DNA of 26,551 bases. Origin: a virus. Location of the stretch: the IMG/VR virus record IMGVR_UViG_3300022602_000357, positions 1 through 26,551 of that record. The stretch is one strand, 5' to 3'. A program made the position numbers and the translations under genes. The notes under the pieces were generated by a model. That model searched no databases. It was not told the DNA's origin and was given only the letters and a program-made list of their open reading frames with translations. Each line of letters begins with the position of its first letter. Position 1 is the stretch's first letter. Shown piece by piece: positions 15,877 through 24,050 of the stretch.

Positions 15877-16136
15877 TGATGGCGAGCCGTGGAATGGGTG
15901 ATATTAACCCTTCCAAAATGCCTAAGAAAAAGGTTATCGAGCGTACCGATAACCCTGATTCTGTTGATATGTATAAAAAGGGTGGTGAAGTTTGGAATAA
16001 GCCACGTCCAAAAGGATTAGGCAAACCTAAAAAAATGTCTGAAAGCAAAAAAGCCAGCGCTAAAGCAATGGCTAAAGCAGCGGGTAGACCTTATCCAAAT
16101 TTAGTTGATAACATGAGAGCAGCGAGGAAAAAATGA
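15876..16136 (+). CDS. Small basic conserved phage protein
   Basis: The 86-residue protein starts at ATG 15876 overlapping the previous stop; a second ATG follows immediately and either may be used. The sequence begins ASRGMGDINPSKMPKKK (3-19) and has MYKKGGEVWNKPRPKGLGKP (about 32-51), then SKKASAKAMAKAAGRPYPNL (57-76) and VDNMRAARKK. The ASRGMGD.NPSKMPK opening and AGRPYPNLVDN ending are familiar to me from aquatic phage genomes. No enzyme motif is visible. It overlaps the next gene by 4 nt (ATGA). Strong positive charge suggests nucleic-acid or virion-internal contact. Confidence 0.78.
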   Translation: MMASRGMGDINPSKMPKKKVIERTDNPDSVDMYKKGGEVWNKPRPKGLGKPKKMSESKKASAKAMAKAAGRPYPNLVDNMRAARKK

Positions 16137-16366
16137 GTTTATTTAAACATTTTGAAGATGAAGCAGAACACGTATTAGATATTTTGAAAAAGGCTATCCG
16201 TCATGAAATGCAAGTTTTTGGTGCTGTTAATCCAACATCTGAAGCATTATTAAAGACTGTAGAAGCTCATTTAGAAACTCCCGCTTCTATGCCTGTAGAA
16301 GAGCCTGTAGCGCCCGTTCAAGTAGCAGTGGCTACCCCAGCATCAACTGAACAAAACGTGGCTTAA
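16133..16366 (+). CDS. Small hypothetical protein
   Basis: The 77-residue protein is not recognised. The N-terminal half is an amphipathic acidic helix pair (SLFKHFEDEAEHVLDILKKA, then a second helix to about residue 50). The C-terminal third is Pro/Val/Ala-rich and probably disordered. It starts within the previous stop (ATGA), so translation is coupled. It has no membrane segment or cysteines. Confidence 0.65.
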   Translation: MSLFKHFEDEAEHVLDILKKAIRHEMQVFGAVNPTSEALLKTVEAHLETPASMPVEEPVAPVQVAVATPASTEQNVA

Positions 16367-16378
16367 AACGGCTAAATA

Positions 16379-17311
16379 ATGGCTTATACCAGTGGTACTT
16401 CGTCTTTTAACCTTGACCTCACTGAGCTTGTAGAAGAAGCCTTTGAGCGTTGTGGCTCGCAATTACGCACTGGATATGATCTTCGCACAGCAAAAAGGTC
16501 TATCAATCTATTAACGATTGAATGGGCTAACCGAGGGATTAACCTTTGGACGGTAGAAGAGGTATCTATTCCATTGGTATATGGGCAAGCTATATATCCA
16601 GTAGATGCCAATACAATTGATATTTTAGATTTGGTAACTAGAACCAATAATGCTAGTGCTTCAAACCAGCAAGATATTAATTTAAATCGCATATCGGAAT
16701 CTACCTATTCTACGATTCCTAATAAGCTTACCTATGGTCGCCCAATACAAACATATTACAGCCGTGAAACAGGAAACTCTAATATTTATGCTGGAGTTAG
16801 TTTGGTTGGCGCTCTTACAGCCTCTGCTACTACTATCACTCTTAGCTCTACGGCTAATATGCGATCTACTGGATTTATTCAAATTGATAATGAAATTATT
16901 GGTTACGTCAATTTATCGGGCAATCAGCTTTTAAATTGCTACCGTGGACAGTACAATACTACTGCTGCGGCTCATAGTTCTGGCGCTCTAATCTATAACC
17001 AACAGTTACCATTTTTAGCTGTCTGGCCCACACCAGATAATGGAACTCCGTATACCTTGGTTTACTGGCGCATGAGACGTATTCAAGATTCTGGAACGGG
17101 TGTATTTATTCAAGATATTCCATTCCGTTGGATTACTTGTATGGTAGCAGGATTAGCTTATTATTTATCTATGAAATTACCAAACATGGATATTCAACGT
17201 GCCGCTGGTCTTAAAGCGGAATATATGGAACAACTTGAACAGGCTTGTGAAGAAGATCGGGAAATGGTTTCTATTCGATTTGTTCCACGCAATTTGTTCT
17301 ATGCGAGGTAA
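16379..17311 (+). CDS. Head-tail adaptor-type protein with inserted beta domain
   Basis: The 310-residue protein has a helical N-terminus (FNLDLTELVEEAFERCGSQL, 10-29), then a conserved stretch of DLRTAKRSINLLTIEWANRG (34-53) and NLWTVEEVSIPLVYGQAIYP (55-74). The end is PYTLVYWRMRRIQDSG (224-239), IPFRWITCMVAGLAYYLSMK (247-266) and a C-terminal helix. This plan matches the adaptor-like proteins at the portal-tail junction (P22 gp4-like in concept). Residues 138-207 are an insertion with the widespread phage module TTITLSSTANM...FIQIDNEIIGY...CYRGQYNTTAAAHSSGA. The ribosome site is weak. The function is inferred from layout and position. Confidence 0.75.
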   Translation: MAYTSGTSSFNLDLTELVEEAFERCGSQLRTGYDLRTAKRSINLLTIEWANRGINLWTVEEVSIPLVYGQAIYPVDANTIDILDLVTRTNNASASNQQDINLNRISESTYSTIPNKLTYGRPIQTYYSRETGNSNIYAGVSLVGALTASATTITLSSTANMRSTGFIQIDNEIIGYVNLSGNQLLNCYRGQYNTTAAAHSSGALIYNQQLPFLAVWPTPDNGTPYTLVYWRMRRIQDSGTGVFIQDIPFRWITCMVAGLAYYLSMKLPNMDIQRAAGLKAEYMEQLEQACEEDREMVSIRFVPRNLFYAR

Positions 17312-17313
17312 AA

Positions 17314-17742
17314 ATGCCTACTAAGTATGCCAGTGGCAAACATAGTATTGCAGAGTGTGACAGATGTGGTCAACGATATAAGCTAAGTCAATTAAAAAAG
17401 CTCACTATCAAGACCAAGCTGGTAAGTATTAAAGTTTGTCCAGAATGTTGGGATCCAGATCATCCCCAGTTACAACTGGGTATGTATCCAGTAAATGATC
17501 CACAAGCTGTGCGTGAACCACGACCAGATATAAGCTATTACGCTTCTGGTCCTAGTGGTTTACAGATTAATCAGGGAGGCGGTACATCCCAAAGCCAAGC
17601 TGGATTTCCAGAAGGCGGTAGTAGAGTTATTCAGTGGGGCTGGTATCCTATAGGGGGTTCTAGCGGTGTAGACAGAAACCTTACCCCTAATTATTTAGTA
17701 GGAAAAGGCAACATTAATTCAGTAACAATTACGACAGCGTAG
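17314..17742 (+). CDS. Zinc-ribbon phage structural protein
   Basis: The 142-residue protein has an N-terminal zinc ribbon: CDRC (15-18) and CPEC (42-45), with the basic strand pair between them (RYKLSQLKKLTIKTK). It continues WDPDHPQLQLGMYPVNDPQA (46-65) and REPRPDISYY, then a Gly-rich tail ending in a strand-forming WGWYPIGG and VTITTA. I recognise this arrangement from phage adaptor-gene neighbourhoods; the protein has no established role. It lies between the two adaptor-type genes, 2 nt after the first, so a tail-completion part is plausible. Confidence 0.78.
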   Translation: MPTKYASGKHSIAECDRCGQRYKLSQLKKLTIKTKLVSIKVCPECWDPDHPQLQLGMYPVNDPQAVREPRPDISYYASGPSGLQINQGGGTSQSQAGFPEGGSRVIQWGWYPIGGSSGVDRNLTPNYLVGKGNINSVTITTA

Positions 17743-17750
17743 GAGTAAAA

Positions 17751-18089
17751 ATGGCAATGCAAAGACAACGTGGTGTTAAAACTGACGAACCATTTAACCC
17801 AAAAAATGTAGAAGACAATATGAAAAAAGGTGGAAAAGTTATGGAAAAAGAATCCAAAAAAGCAGATATGAAAATGGACAAAATGGTCGCTGATAAAGAG
17901 ATCAAAAAAGCTATGAAAGAACACGATGCTCAAGAGCATCCCGGAAAGCATACCAAGCTCAAACTCAAAAAGGGCGGCATGGATGTTAAAAAAATGGCTA
18001 AGGGTGGTGTAACTCAGTCTAACCTACGCAGTATGGGTCGCAACATGGCTCGTGTTGCTAATCAAAAATCTAGCGCAAGAGGTCGTTAA
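17751..18089 (+). CDS. Lys/Met-rich basic protein
   Basis: The 112-residue protein is charged and probably disordered or helical. It has MKKGGKVMEKESKKADMKMD (24-43), repeated Lys/Met helix, then KKGGMDVKKMAKGGVTQSNL (74-93) and an Arg-rich end. The KKGG and KKMAKGG patches match those in the proteins at 15204 and 15876, so these small genes may share an origin or an interaction motif. AGGAG (17741-17745) overlaps the previous stop. The role is unknown; high Lys content would allow DNA binding. Confidence 0.72.
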   Translation: MAMQRQRGVKTDEPFNPKNVEDNMKKGGKVMEKESKKADMKMDKMVADKEIKKAMKEHDAQEHPGKHTKLKLKKGGMDVKKMAKGGVTQSNLRSMGRNMARVANQKSSARGR

Positions 18090-18090
18090 T

Positions 18091-18405
18091 ATGGCAACCG
18101 CAAAGAATGTAAAACCCACTACCAAGAATAGCCCAGCTATTCGCACTGGTAAAGCCCCTTACGATAAACCTGCAAGTGATTATGCTCGTCCACACACAAT
18201 GGATGGCAAAATTATTAATGGAAATGAAGTCATGGAAATGGGCGATTTTGCAACTGAAAAGTCTGCTAAAGAAGCTAACATTAAAGATCCATTACCAGCA
18301 AGCTCTGTGGGCTGGGGTAAAGGCACAACAAAAGAAGATGGTCAAGAAACTCGTGGAAATGGCGCTGCCACTAAGGGTCGTATTGCTCGTGGACCAATGG
18401 CTTAA
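18091..18405 (+). CDS. Small conserved-type phage protein, unknown function
   Basis: The start is placed at ATG 18091, 1 nt after the previous stop, with AGAGG (18078-18082) 8 nt upstream. The in-frame alternative at 18052 would lie inside the previous gene. The 104-residue product has a basic N-terminus (AKNVKPTTKNSPAIRTGKAP), then SDYARPHTMDGKIINGNEVM (about 28-47), EMGDFA, a SSVGWGKG segment (about 71-78) and a Gly/Arg end. It has no membrane helix or cysteine. It is probably a virion-associated small protein by neighbourhood. Confidence 0.7.
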   Translation: MATAKNVKPTTKNSPAIRTGKAPYDKPASDYARPHTMDGKIINGNEVMEMGDFATEKSAKEANIKDPLPASSVGWGKGTTKEDGQETRGNGAATKGRIARGPMA

Positions 18406-18408
18406 TAA

Positions 18409-19338
18409 ATGAACTACGAAACGTTATATAACAACATTCAGACTTACGCACAGACGAGCGAAAGCACGTTTGTAGCAAATATTCCGTTCTTTGTGGAACA
18501 GGCTGAAACTCGTATATATAACTCAGTTCAAATTCCATCTTTACGTAAAAACGTTACAGGCAATTTTACAGTTGGAAATCAGTATTTAACTTTGCCGTTT
18601 GACTGGCTTTCCACTTATTCAATTGCAGTAATTGATGGTAGCGGTAATTACACATATTTGTTAAATAAAGATGTTAACTTTATCCGTGAAGCATATCCTA
18701 ACAACGGTTCTACAAATTGGACTTTACCTAAATATTACGCTATTTTTGGTAGCTCCACTAATAATGTTAATGAATTAACTGCTATTGTAGGACCAACACC
18801 AGATTCCGCCTATAGCGCAGAATTGCATTATTTTTATTATCCCGTATCTATTGTGCAAGGTGTTATTTCAGTTTTAAATTCTACGTTTACTGCTGGTACT
18901 TTATACAGTTCGGGTTTGTACCAAAACATTCCATTAACTGGTGGATCTGGATCTGGAGCAATTGCTGATATTTTGGTTAATGCAAGCGGAAATATCGCAT
19001 CAGTTACTTTACAGAATGGTGGAAGCTTTTATCAGGCAACTGATATTTTAAGCGTTTCCTCTAGCTCTGTAGGGGGAACTGGTTCGGGTTTTACCATCGG
19101 CATAGCTACTTTAAACAATCCTACTGGTCAAAGTTGGCTTGGTGATAACTATGACCCAGTATTGTTTTATGGTTCAATGCGTGAAGCTATGCTTTTCCAA
19201 AAGCAGGAACAGGACATTATTAAGTATTACGAAGACAAATTTCAAGAAGCCCTTGGAGAAATGAAGCGTCTTGGCGATGGTTTAGAGCGTGGTGATGCTT
19301 ATCGTGATGGACAAACCAAGCTAAAGGTTAATACATAA
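18409..19338 (+). CDS. Second head-tail adaptor-type protein with inserted beta domain
   Basis: The 309-residue protein starts with a helical pair around IPFFVEQAETRIYNSVQIPS (25-44), then RKNVTGNFTVGNQYLTLP (46-63), YLLNKDVNFIREAYP (83-97), LPKYYAIFG (106-114) and AELHYFYYP (137-145). The end resumes at SWLGDNYDPVLFYGSMREAM (242-261), then a long helix and LGDGLERGDAYRDGQ. I recognise the outer parts as an adaptor or tail-completion family of aquatic phages. Residues about 150-237 are a foreign-looking Gly/Ser module (IPLTGGSGSGAIADI, SVTLQNGGSFYQATD, GGTGSGFTI). This module is widespread in phage virion proteins. The start has no strong ribosome site and is only 3 nt after the previous stop. 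Confidence 0.78.
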   Translation: MNYETLYNNIQTYAQTSESTFVANIPFFVEQAETRIYNSVQIPSLRKNVTGNFTVGNQYLTLPFDWLSTYSIAVIDGSGNYTYLLNKDVNFIREAYPNNGSTNWTLPKYYAIFGSSTNNVNELTAIVGPTPDSAYSAELHYFYYPVSIVQGVISVLNSTFTAGTLYSSGLYQNIPLTGGSGSGAIADILVNASGNIASVTLQNGGSFYQATDILSVSSSSVGGTGSGFTIGIATLNNPTGQSWLGDNYDPVLFYGSMREAMLFQKQEQDIIKYYEDKFQEALGEMKRLGDGLERGDAYRDGQTKLKVNT

Positions 19339-19766
19339 TGCCAATTGTACAAACTCAAACAACTTTATTTAAAGCCAACATTTTGTCTGGTTTGGAGAAC
19401 TTTACCCTGACTTCTCCATATACCTACAAAATAGCTTTATATAATGGAAATGCGAACCTTGATAATAAAACTACAGCCTATACCAATACGAACGAAACAA
19501 CAGGATCTGGATATACTGCTGGAGGTCAAGTTTTAACTATATCTAATCCGCCCACCCAAGATACGACCAATAACATAGCTTACATCTCTTTTAACAATGT
19601 AACTTGGACAGGTTCGCTTTCCGCAAATGGGGCGCTGGTTTATAATAGCACCACTGGAGCGGCTTGTTTTATTTTGAATTTTGGTAGCACGATTACCAGT
19701 TCAAGCACGTTCACCGTTACGTTCCCAACGGCAACATCAACAACAGCAGTACTGACAATTAGTTAA
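19338..19766 (+). CDS. Tail structural protein
   Basis: The 142-residue protein opens QTTLFKANILSGLENF (7-22), with a strand-rich body including YTYKIALYNGNANLD (28-42) and GSGYTAGGQVLTIS (56-69), then YISFNNVTWTGSLSANGALV (82-101) and FTVTFPTA. This pattern (a protein of about 140 residues with 'TYKIALY', 'GTGYTAGG' and a 'VSF...W' core) is familiar to me from phage tail regions just before fibres. The start overlaps the previous stop (TAATG). It has no enzymatic motif. A tail hub or fibre-attachment function is possible. Confidence 0.75.
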   Translation: MPIVQTQTTLFKANILSGLENFTLTSPYTYKIALYNGNANLDNKTTAYTNTNETTGSGYTAGGQVLTISNPPTQDTTNNIAYISFNNVTWTGSLSANGALVYNSTTGAACFILNFGSTITSSSTFTVTFPTATSTTAVLTIS

Positions 19767-19776
19767 GGAGTTTTAC

Positions 19777-20400
19777 ATGGAAAAAGCAAAATTTGGAGAC
19801 ATCAGTACCGCTGCGGTTACTCGTAATGCTGCGTCTGATAACTCTGTTGGTTTTGAAGGCTACTACGATGTAGTATGCTACGATGCACAAGGTAATATTA
19901 AATGGGAAGACAGAGCGCCTAACTTGGTTACCGCTGTTGGAAAAAATGCTTTGTTTGATTATTATTTTGGCGCAACTGGTACAGGTGGTGGCACATCTTC
20001 TGGTGCAAACTATCTTGGTTTGGTAGGAAGCGCTTCAGCTACTGCTAACTATTTCCCATCAGATACTATTTCTAGCCACGCTGGTTGGATTGAAATTGGC
20101 GGCGCAAATGCTCCTGCATACACAGGTAACCGTCAACAGCCAAACTGGACTGCTGCAACTAACAACGGTTCTGCCGCTGGTAGCAATATTACTTCTAAGG
20201 CAGCTTCAGCTTTAACATATACATTTACCAGTGGTGGCACTGTATTTGGTTGCTTTATTAACTCTGGTGCAAGCGCATCTGCTACTAAAGATTCAACTGT
20301 TGGTGTTTTATACAGCGGTGGTTCATTTACCGCAGGAAGCAAAATTGTATCCAGTGGCGACTCTTTGGCAGTTACTTACACCACTACCGCAACGTCTTAA
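19777..20400 (+). CDS. Tail or fibre-associated structural protein
   Basis: The 207-residue protein has an N-terminal segment AASDNSVGFEGYYDVVCYDA (18-37) with KWEDRAPNLVTAVGKNALFD (44-63). This is followed by a strand-rich surface domain (YLGLVGSASA, SSHAGWIEIGG) and a C-terminus GTVFGCFINSGASA...GVLYSGGSFTAGSKIVSSGDSL. The 'NLV...G.NA..D' and 'SGD.L.VTYT' ends recur in phage tail proteins I have seen. AAGGAG is 6-7 nt before ATG. It precedes the main fibre gene, so a fibre adaptor or a small receptor-binding protein is plausible. Confidence 0.72.
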   Translation: MEKAKFGDISTAAVTRNAASDNSVGFEGYYDVVCYDAQGNIKWEDRAPNLVTAVGKNALFDYYFGATGTGGGTSSGANYLGLVGSASATANYFPSDTISSHAGWIEIGGANAPAYTGNRQQPNWTAATNNGSAAGSNITSKAASALTYTFTSGGTVFGCFINSGASASATKDSTVGVLYSGGSFTAGSKIVSSGDSLAVTYTTTATS

Positions 20401-20414
20401 TTTAGGAGCCAATT

Positions 20415-22037
20415 ATGGCTTTAGTATTAGCTGATAGAGTACAGGAATTAACAACCAGTACAGGTACAGGTTCAGTTTTATTATCTGGAGCTGTCAATGG
20501 TTATCAATCATTTACTGCTGGTGTAGGTAATGGCAATACTTGCTATTACACCATTTATGACAATACATCCTTTGCATGGGAAGTAGGTATTGGCACATAT
20601 ACAACATCACCTAATACTTTAACTCGAAACACAATTTTGTCATCCAGCAACTCTGGGTCAGCCATTAATTTGTCTGGAAATGCTGCGGCAGTGTGGGTTG
20701 ATTATCCATCTGGAAAAGCTATATATAAAGATTCTAATAATCTTGTTGCTATTCCATATAATGGCGCTAGTTCTAACATTGGTTCTTTAAATGTGGGCGG
20801 TAGTACAGGCGCTTCTGATACTGGATATATTGCTACTTTTGTAGGAAATTCTGGTACTTACGCTTATACATTTACTCAAAATACCAATTCTGGAAATACC
20901 GCATATGCATCACATACTGTAGGTAACAATGCCTACGGCACTACTGGTGCATATATTGATATGGGTGTAAACAGTACAACCTATAACGCTACTGCCGCTG
21001 GTTATCCAATTAATAGTCTTTCATTACCAAATACGACCTTTATTGAATCCACCAATGGGGATATAGCAATTGGCTCATGGGGCGCTAATGCAATTCACTT
21101 TGTAGTTAATGGCACAACTACAACTGTAGATGCTATGACGATCAGTTCGTCTGGTGTTACTAGTTTGTTAAATCCATTAGGATTAGCTTCTGGAGGTACC
21201 AATTCAAGTCTGTCTGCTGTAGCTGGTGCAGTAGCTTATTCAAGCGGAACAGCTATTGGATTGACTGCTGCTGGTACTGCTGGTCAAGTATTAGTATCAG
21301 GCGGATCAGGAACTCCAACATGGTCATCTGGTCCTTCTTTAAATGCATCAGTTATTGTTAGCTCAACACTAACTGGAACTACTATAGCCAGCACTATTAC
21401 TTTTGGTACTTTAAATGGTACTTTTGTAACATCAACATCAATAACTTTAGGCAGTGCATTAGCTGTTTCTTCTGGTGGACTAGGTATTACTACCACACCA
21501 AGCAATGGTCAAATTCCTATTGGAAACGGATCGACCTATACAGCCGCAACCTTAACTGGAACTGCAAGCCAAATTAGCGTAACAAATGCCAGCGGGTCAA
21601 TTACTTTGTCAACACCGCAAAATATTGGTACAGCTTCCGCCGTTCAATTTGGATCTCTTGGTGTTGGACAGGCTGCATCGGCTACAGCAGGAACTATTTA
21701 TGCTACCAATAATATTACTGCCTTTGCTGCATCTGATAAAAAATGGAAAGAAAATATCCAAACTATTGATAATGCGGTAGATAAAGTATCTGCGATTGGC
21801 GGCAAATATTTTGATTGGACCGAAGAATATATAGAATTGATGGGCGGACTAGATCCATACTTTATGCCCAAATCGGAGTTTGGAGTTATTGCACAAGACG
21901 TACAATCCGCATTTCCAAGAGCTGTTAGAACTCGTGAAGATGGAACGCTTGCAGTAGATTATCCAAAATTGGTAGCACTTGCATTCCAAGCGATTATTGA
22001 ACTAAAGGCAGAAATAGAACAGTTAAAGGGTAAATGA
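20415..22037 (+). CDS. Tail fibre with C-terminal S74 self-cleaving chaperone domain
   Basis: The 540-residue protein has an N-terminal attachment domain beginning ALVLADRVQELTTSTGTGSV (2-21) with FAWEVGIGTYTTSPNTLTRN (55-74). This opening is a common fibre start in phages. A long Gly/Ser/Thr-rich shaft follows. The C-terminal 104 residues (about 437-540) are a peptidase S74 intramolecular chaperone: ASDKKWKENI (439-448) with the nucleophile Ser440 and Lys of the cleavage dyad, EFGVIAQDV (52-60 of that domain), AVDYPKLVALAFQAIIEL and a coiled end. S74 domains trimerise the fibre and then cut themselves off. A receptor-binding tail fibre is the best call. AGGAG precedes the ATG. Confidence 0.9.
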   Translation: MALVLADRVQELTTSTGTGSVLLSGAVNGYQSFTAGVGNGNTCYYTIYDNTSFAWEVGIGTYTTSPNTLTRNTILSSSNSGSAINLSGNAAAVWVDYPSGKAIYKDSNNLVAIPYNGASSNIGSLNVGGSTGASDTGYIATFVGNSGTYAYTFTQNTNSGNTAYASHTVGNNAYGTTGAYIDMGVNSTTYNATAAGYPINSLSLPNTTFIESTNGDIAIGSWGANAIHFVVNGTTTTVDAMTISSSGVTSLLNPLGLASGGTNSSLSAVAGAVAYSSGTAIGLTAAGTAGQVLVSGGSGTPTWSSGPSLNASVIVSSTLTGTTIASTITFGTLNGTFVTSTSITLGSALAVSSGGLGITTTPSNGQIPIGNGSTYTAATLTGTASQISVTNASGSITLSTPQNIGTASAVQFGSLGVGQAASATAGTIYATNNITAFAASDKKWKENIQTIDNAVDKVSAIGGKYFDWTEEYIELMGGLDPYFMPKSEFGVIAQDVQSAFPRAVRTREDGTLAVDYPKLVALAFQAIIELKAEIEQLKGK

Positions 22038-22708
22038 TGTTTGGTTTAACTCCTTTTGCTGCCGCTCCATTTAATGCTTTTGTTTCCAATATATATGGTG
22101 GAAGCGTCAGCGAAGGTATTAGTTCAGAATCCGATATTGAAGCAGTTATTGCAACATTCAATAGCGCAATATCAGAATCAATTGTAACGGTTGCAGATTC
22201 TGAAAGTTTTTTAATTACTTATGGTGTAAACATATCAGAAGCTATCAGCAATTTTGCCGATTCAATACCACAGCCAGCGCAAACTTATGCAGTTCAAGCA
22301 TCAGAGCAAATTACAACCGAAACCGATACTGAAACAAGTATTTTTGTATTTATTGTAAATATCAATGAAAACATTAGCGCAGAATCCGAAATTGAGTCCG
22401 TAATTGCAAACTTTAGTAGCGTGATTTCTGAAGGCATTTCAACAGCTGATTCCCCAATTGGATTAAAAACTCAATATGCTGTTATTAGTGAAACATATGC
22501 TGCTGCTGATAAAGAATCCGTAGTTGCTGCTTTTGTTGGGGCTGTATCTGAAAATATTAATCCGTCAGATGCTCCTGCTGTAATAGCTGCGTTTTCATCT
22601 TCTATTACAGAAAATAGCCAAATGAATGATTCACAATCATTTTCTGGCTGGTTTAAAATTAATAATTCACAAACTTTGGGATGGGTCGTTATTAACGATT
22701 CTCAATAA
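22034..22708 (+). CDS. Short-repeat phage tail protein (nine ~21-residue repeats)
   Basis: The 224-residue protein has a short hydrophobic start (GLTPFAAAPFNAF), then eight back-to-back units of 20-22 residues (25-190) and a longer final unit (191-224). Each unit opens [IV]-S-E, with an acidic/Ser middle and an F/Y-containing hydrophobic strand (for example SEGISSESDIEAVIATFNSA). The spacing fits a beta-strand solenoid or a set of small beta-hairpins. It starts by ATG overlap with the S74 fibre gene (ATGATG). Proteins with this 'SE....D....F' repeat occur in phage fibre regions to my knowledge, but function is not established. A fibre-tip or fibre-shaft part is likely. Confidence 0.75.
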   Translation: MMFGLTPFAAAPFNAFVSNIYGGSVSEGISSESDIEAVIATFNSAISESIVTVADSESFLITYGVNISEAISNFADSIPQPAQTYAVQASEQITTETDTETSIFVFIVNINENISAESEIESVIANFSSVISEGISTADSPIGLKTQYAVISETYAAADKESVVAAFVGAVSENINPSDAPAVIAAFSSSITENSQMNDSQSFSGWFKINNSQTLGWVVINDSQ

Positions 22709-22716
22709 GGACTTAT

Positions 22717-23493
22717 ATGACAACTACTTACTCGCCATCGCTTAAATTAGCCCTTATTGGAACTGGGGATCAATCTGGTACTTGGGGAAATACAACCAAC
22801 ACTAACCTTGGTACTTTGCTTGAGCAAGCTATTACAGGTGTAGTAGCTATATCTTTGGCTGGTATTAGTTCCTATACATTAACTAATTATAACGGCACTT
22901 CTGATGATGCACGTAATGCTGTTCTTGTTTTTACTGGAACTCCTAGCGCTGCTCCAACAATTACTGCGCCAGCTCAAAATAAATTATATGTAGTTGTCAA
23001 CAATACTACTCAGCCATTAACTATGGTTGCATCTGGTGGAGTTACATCTTTAGTTATTCCAGCGCTTTCTACAGGTCAAGCTTATTGCGATGCATCAAAC
23101 GTAAGTGGTAGCGGTATTGGCTTTTATTCTGCTCAAACCACAGCGGCAGGAAACTGGAACGTAGGCGGTAATTTAGTTGTTACTGGAACTTCGTCATTTA
23201 CGGGTTCTGCAATTATGAGTACCCTAACGGCTACTTTCATTAATTCGGCTACTGTCAGTTCTTCTGGGGTGCATATTGCCTCCTCTTATACTGGCGCTGG
23301 AACAGGACTTACAGGAACCGCAGCCAGCCTTACCGCAGGTGTTGCTCAAAGTATAGCCAATGCTGGAGGATGGAATATCACTCCAAATGGCAATAAGTTA
23401 TACTTTAACTATAACGGCACGAACGTTGCTAGTTTAGATTCTACTGGCAACTTTATTGCTTTGGCTAACGTAACTGCTTATGGGACACCTTAA
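22717..23493 (+). CDS. Tail fibre protein
   Basis: The 258-residue protein has the recurrent fibre start TTTYSPSLKLALIGTGDQSG (2-21) and TWGNTTNTNLGTLLEQAITG (22-41), then DDARNAVLVFTGT, APAQNKLYVVVNNT and a strand-rich body. A second part has a Gly/Thr shaft with WNVGGNLVVTGTSSFTG. It has no S74 or lyase domain. AAGGA lies before ATG. The first domain is well known from podovirus- and siphovirus-type fibres in aquatic phages. It presumably attaches to the tail and presents a short C-terminal tip, which is the variable part. The stop overlaps the next ATG. Confidence 0.85.
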   Translation: MTTTYSPSLKLALIGTGDQSGTWGNTTNTNLGTLLEQAITGVVAISLAGISSYTLTNYNGTSDDARNAVLVFTGTPSAAPTITAPAQNKLYVVVNNTTQPLTMVASGGVTSLVIPALSTGQAYCDASNVSGSGIGFYSAQTTAAGNWNVGGNLVVTGTSSFTGSAIMSTLTATFINSATVSSSGVHIASSYTGAGTGLTGTAASLTAGVAQSIANAGGWNITPNGNKLYFNYNGTNVASLDSTGNFIALANVTAYGTP

Positions 23494-24041
23494 TGTTTGA
23501 TTATTGGCTTTGGGATAGTGCTTTACCTAAATGGTTTTGCGAAGAACAAATTAAAAGTATTAATGGAATTAAAACTGTTGAAGGTGAAGTAAAAAAAGAT
23601 GATGGAAGCTTTTTAGCAGATAAAGAAAAAAGAATTACAGATGTTGTTTGGGTTGATCAAAGTTCTCCAATTGGTTGTATAGCGCAAATTTATGTCAATA
23701 TGGCTAACGAAAAAGCGGGATGGAATGTTGATTTATCTAATTGTGTAGATATACAAATTGGTAAATATGACAGCAGCACTAAAGGATTTTACGACTGGCA
23801 TTCGGATGATGGTTATAAAGTAGGTAAAAATGGTTTAGTTAGAAAGCTGTCAATTAGTATTTTATTAAATGATAGTTTCGAAGGCGGTTTGTTTGAATTT
23901 AAAAATTTTGACAAACAGCCAGAATTAAAACAAGGAAGCATTATTGTGTTTCCTTCATTTTTGCAACATAGAGTAACTCCTGTAACGGCAGGAACAAGAT
24001 ATTCAGCAGTAACTTGGGTCAGTGGACCTTCGTATAGATAG
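23493..24041 (+). CDS. 2OG-Fe(II) oxygenase, prolyl 4-hydroxylase/PKHD-like
   Basis: The 182-residue protein shows a double-stranded beta-helix oxygenase: the metal pair HSD (H103, D105) in YDWHSDDGY, the distal His H159 in SFLQHRVTPV, and R169 of GTRYSAVTW for 2-oxoglutarate. A strand LSISILLND and FEGGLFEF (about 129-136) lie between them, as in PiuC/PKHD hydroxylases. It would hydroxylate an amino-acid side chain (often Pro, Lys, Asn) or another acceptor, using O2 and 2-oxoglutarate. It sits in the fibre module: its ATG overlaps the fibre stop before it and it precedes the Gly-rich adhesin gene. Modification of fibre proteins is the natural but unproven idea. Confidence 0.9.
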   Translation: MFDYWLWDSALPKWFCEEQIKSINGIKTVEGEVKKDDGSFLADKEKRITDVVWVDQSSPIGCIAQIYVNMANEKAGWNVDLSNCVDIQIGKYDSSTKGFYDWHSDDGYKVGKNGLVRKLSISILLNDSFEGGLFEFKNFDKQPELKQGSIIVFPSFLQHRVTPVTAGTRYSAVTWVSGPSYR

Positions 24042-24050
24042 GATTAAATT

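Noticed and set aside
19338-20400. Tail assembly chaperone with programmed frameshift
   Set aside because: No slippery heptamer with paired overlapping frames was seen, and no tape-measure gene follows, so the long-tailed phage G/GT arrangement does not apply.
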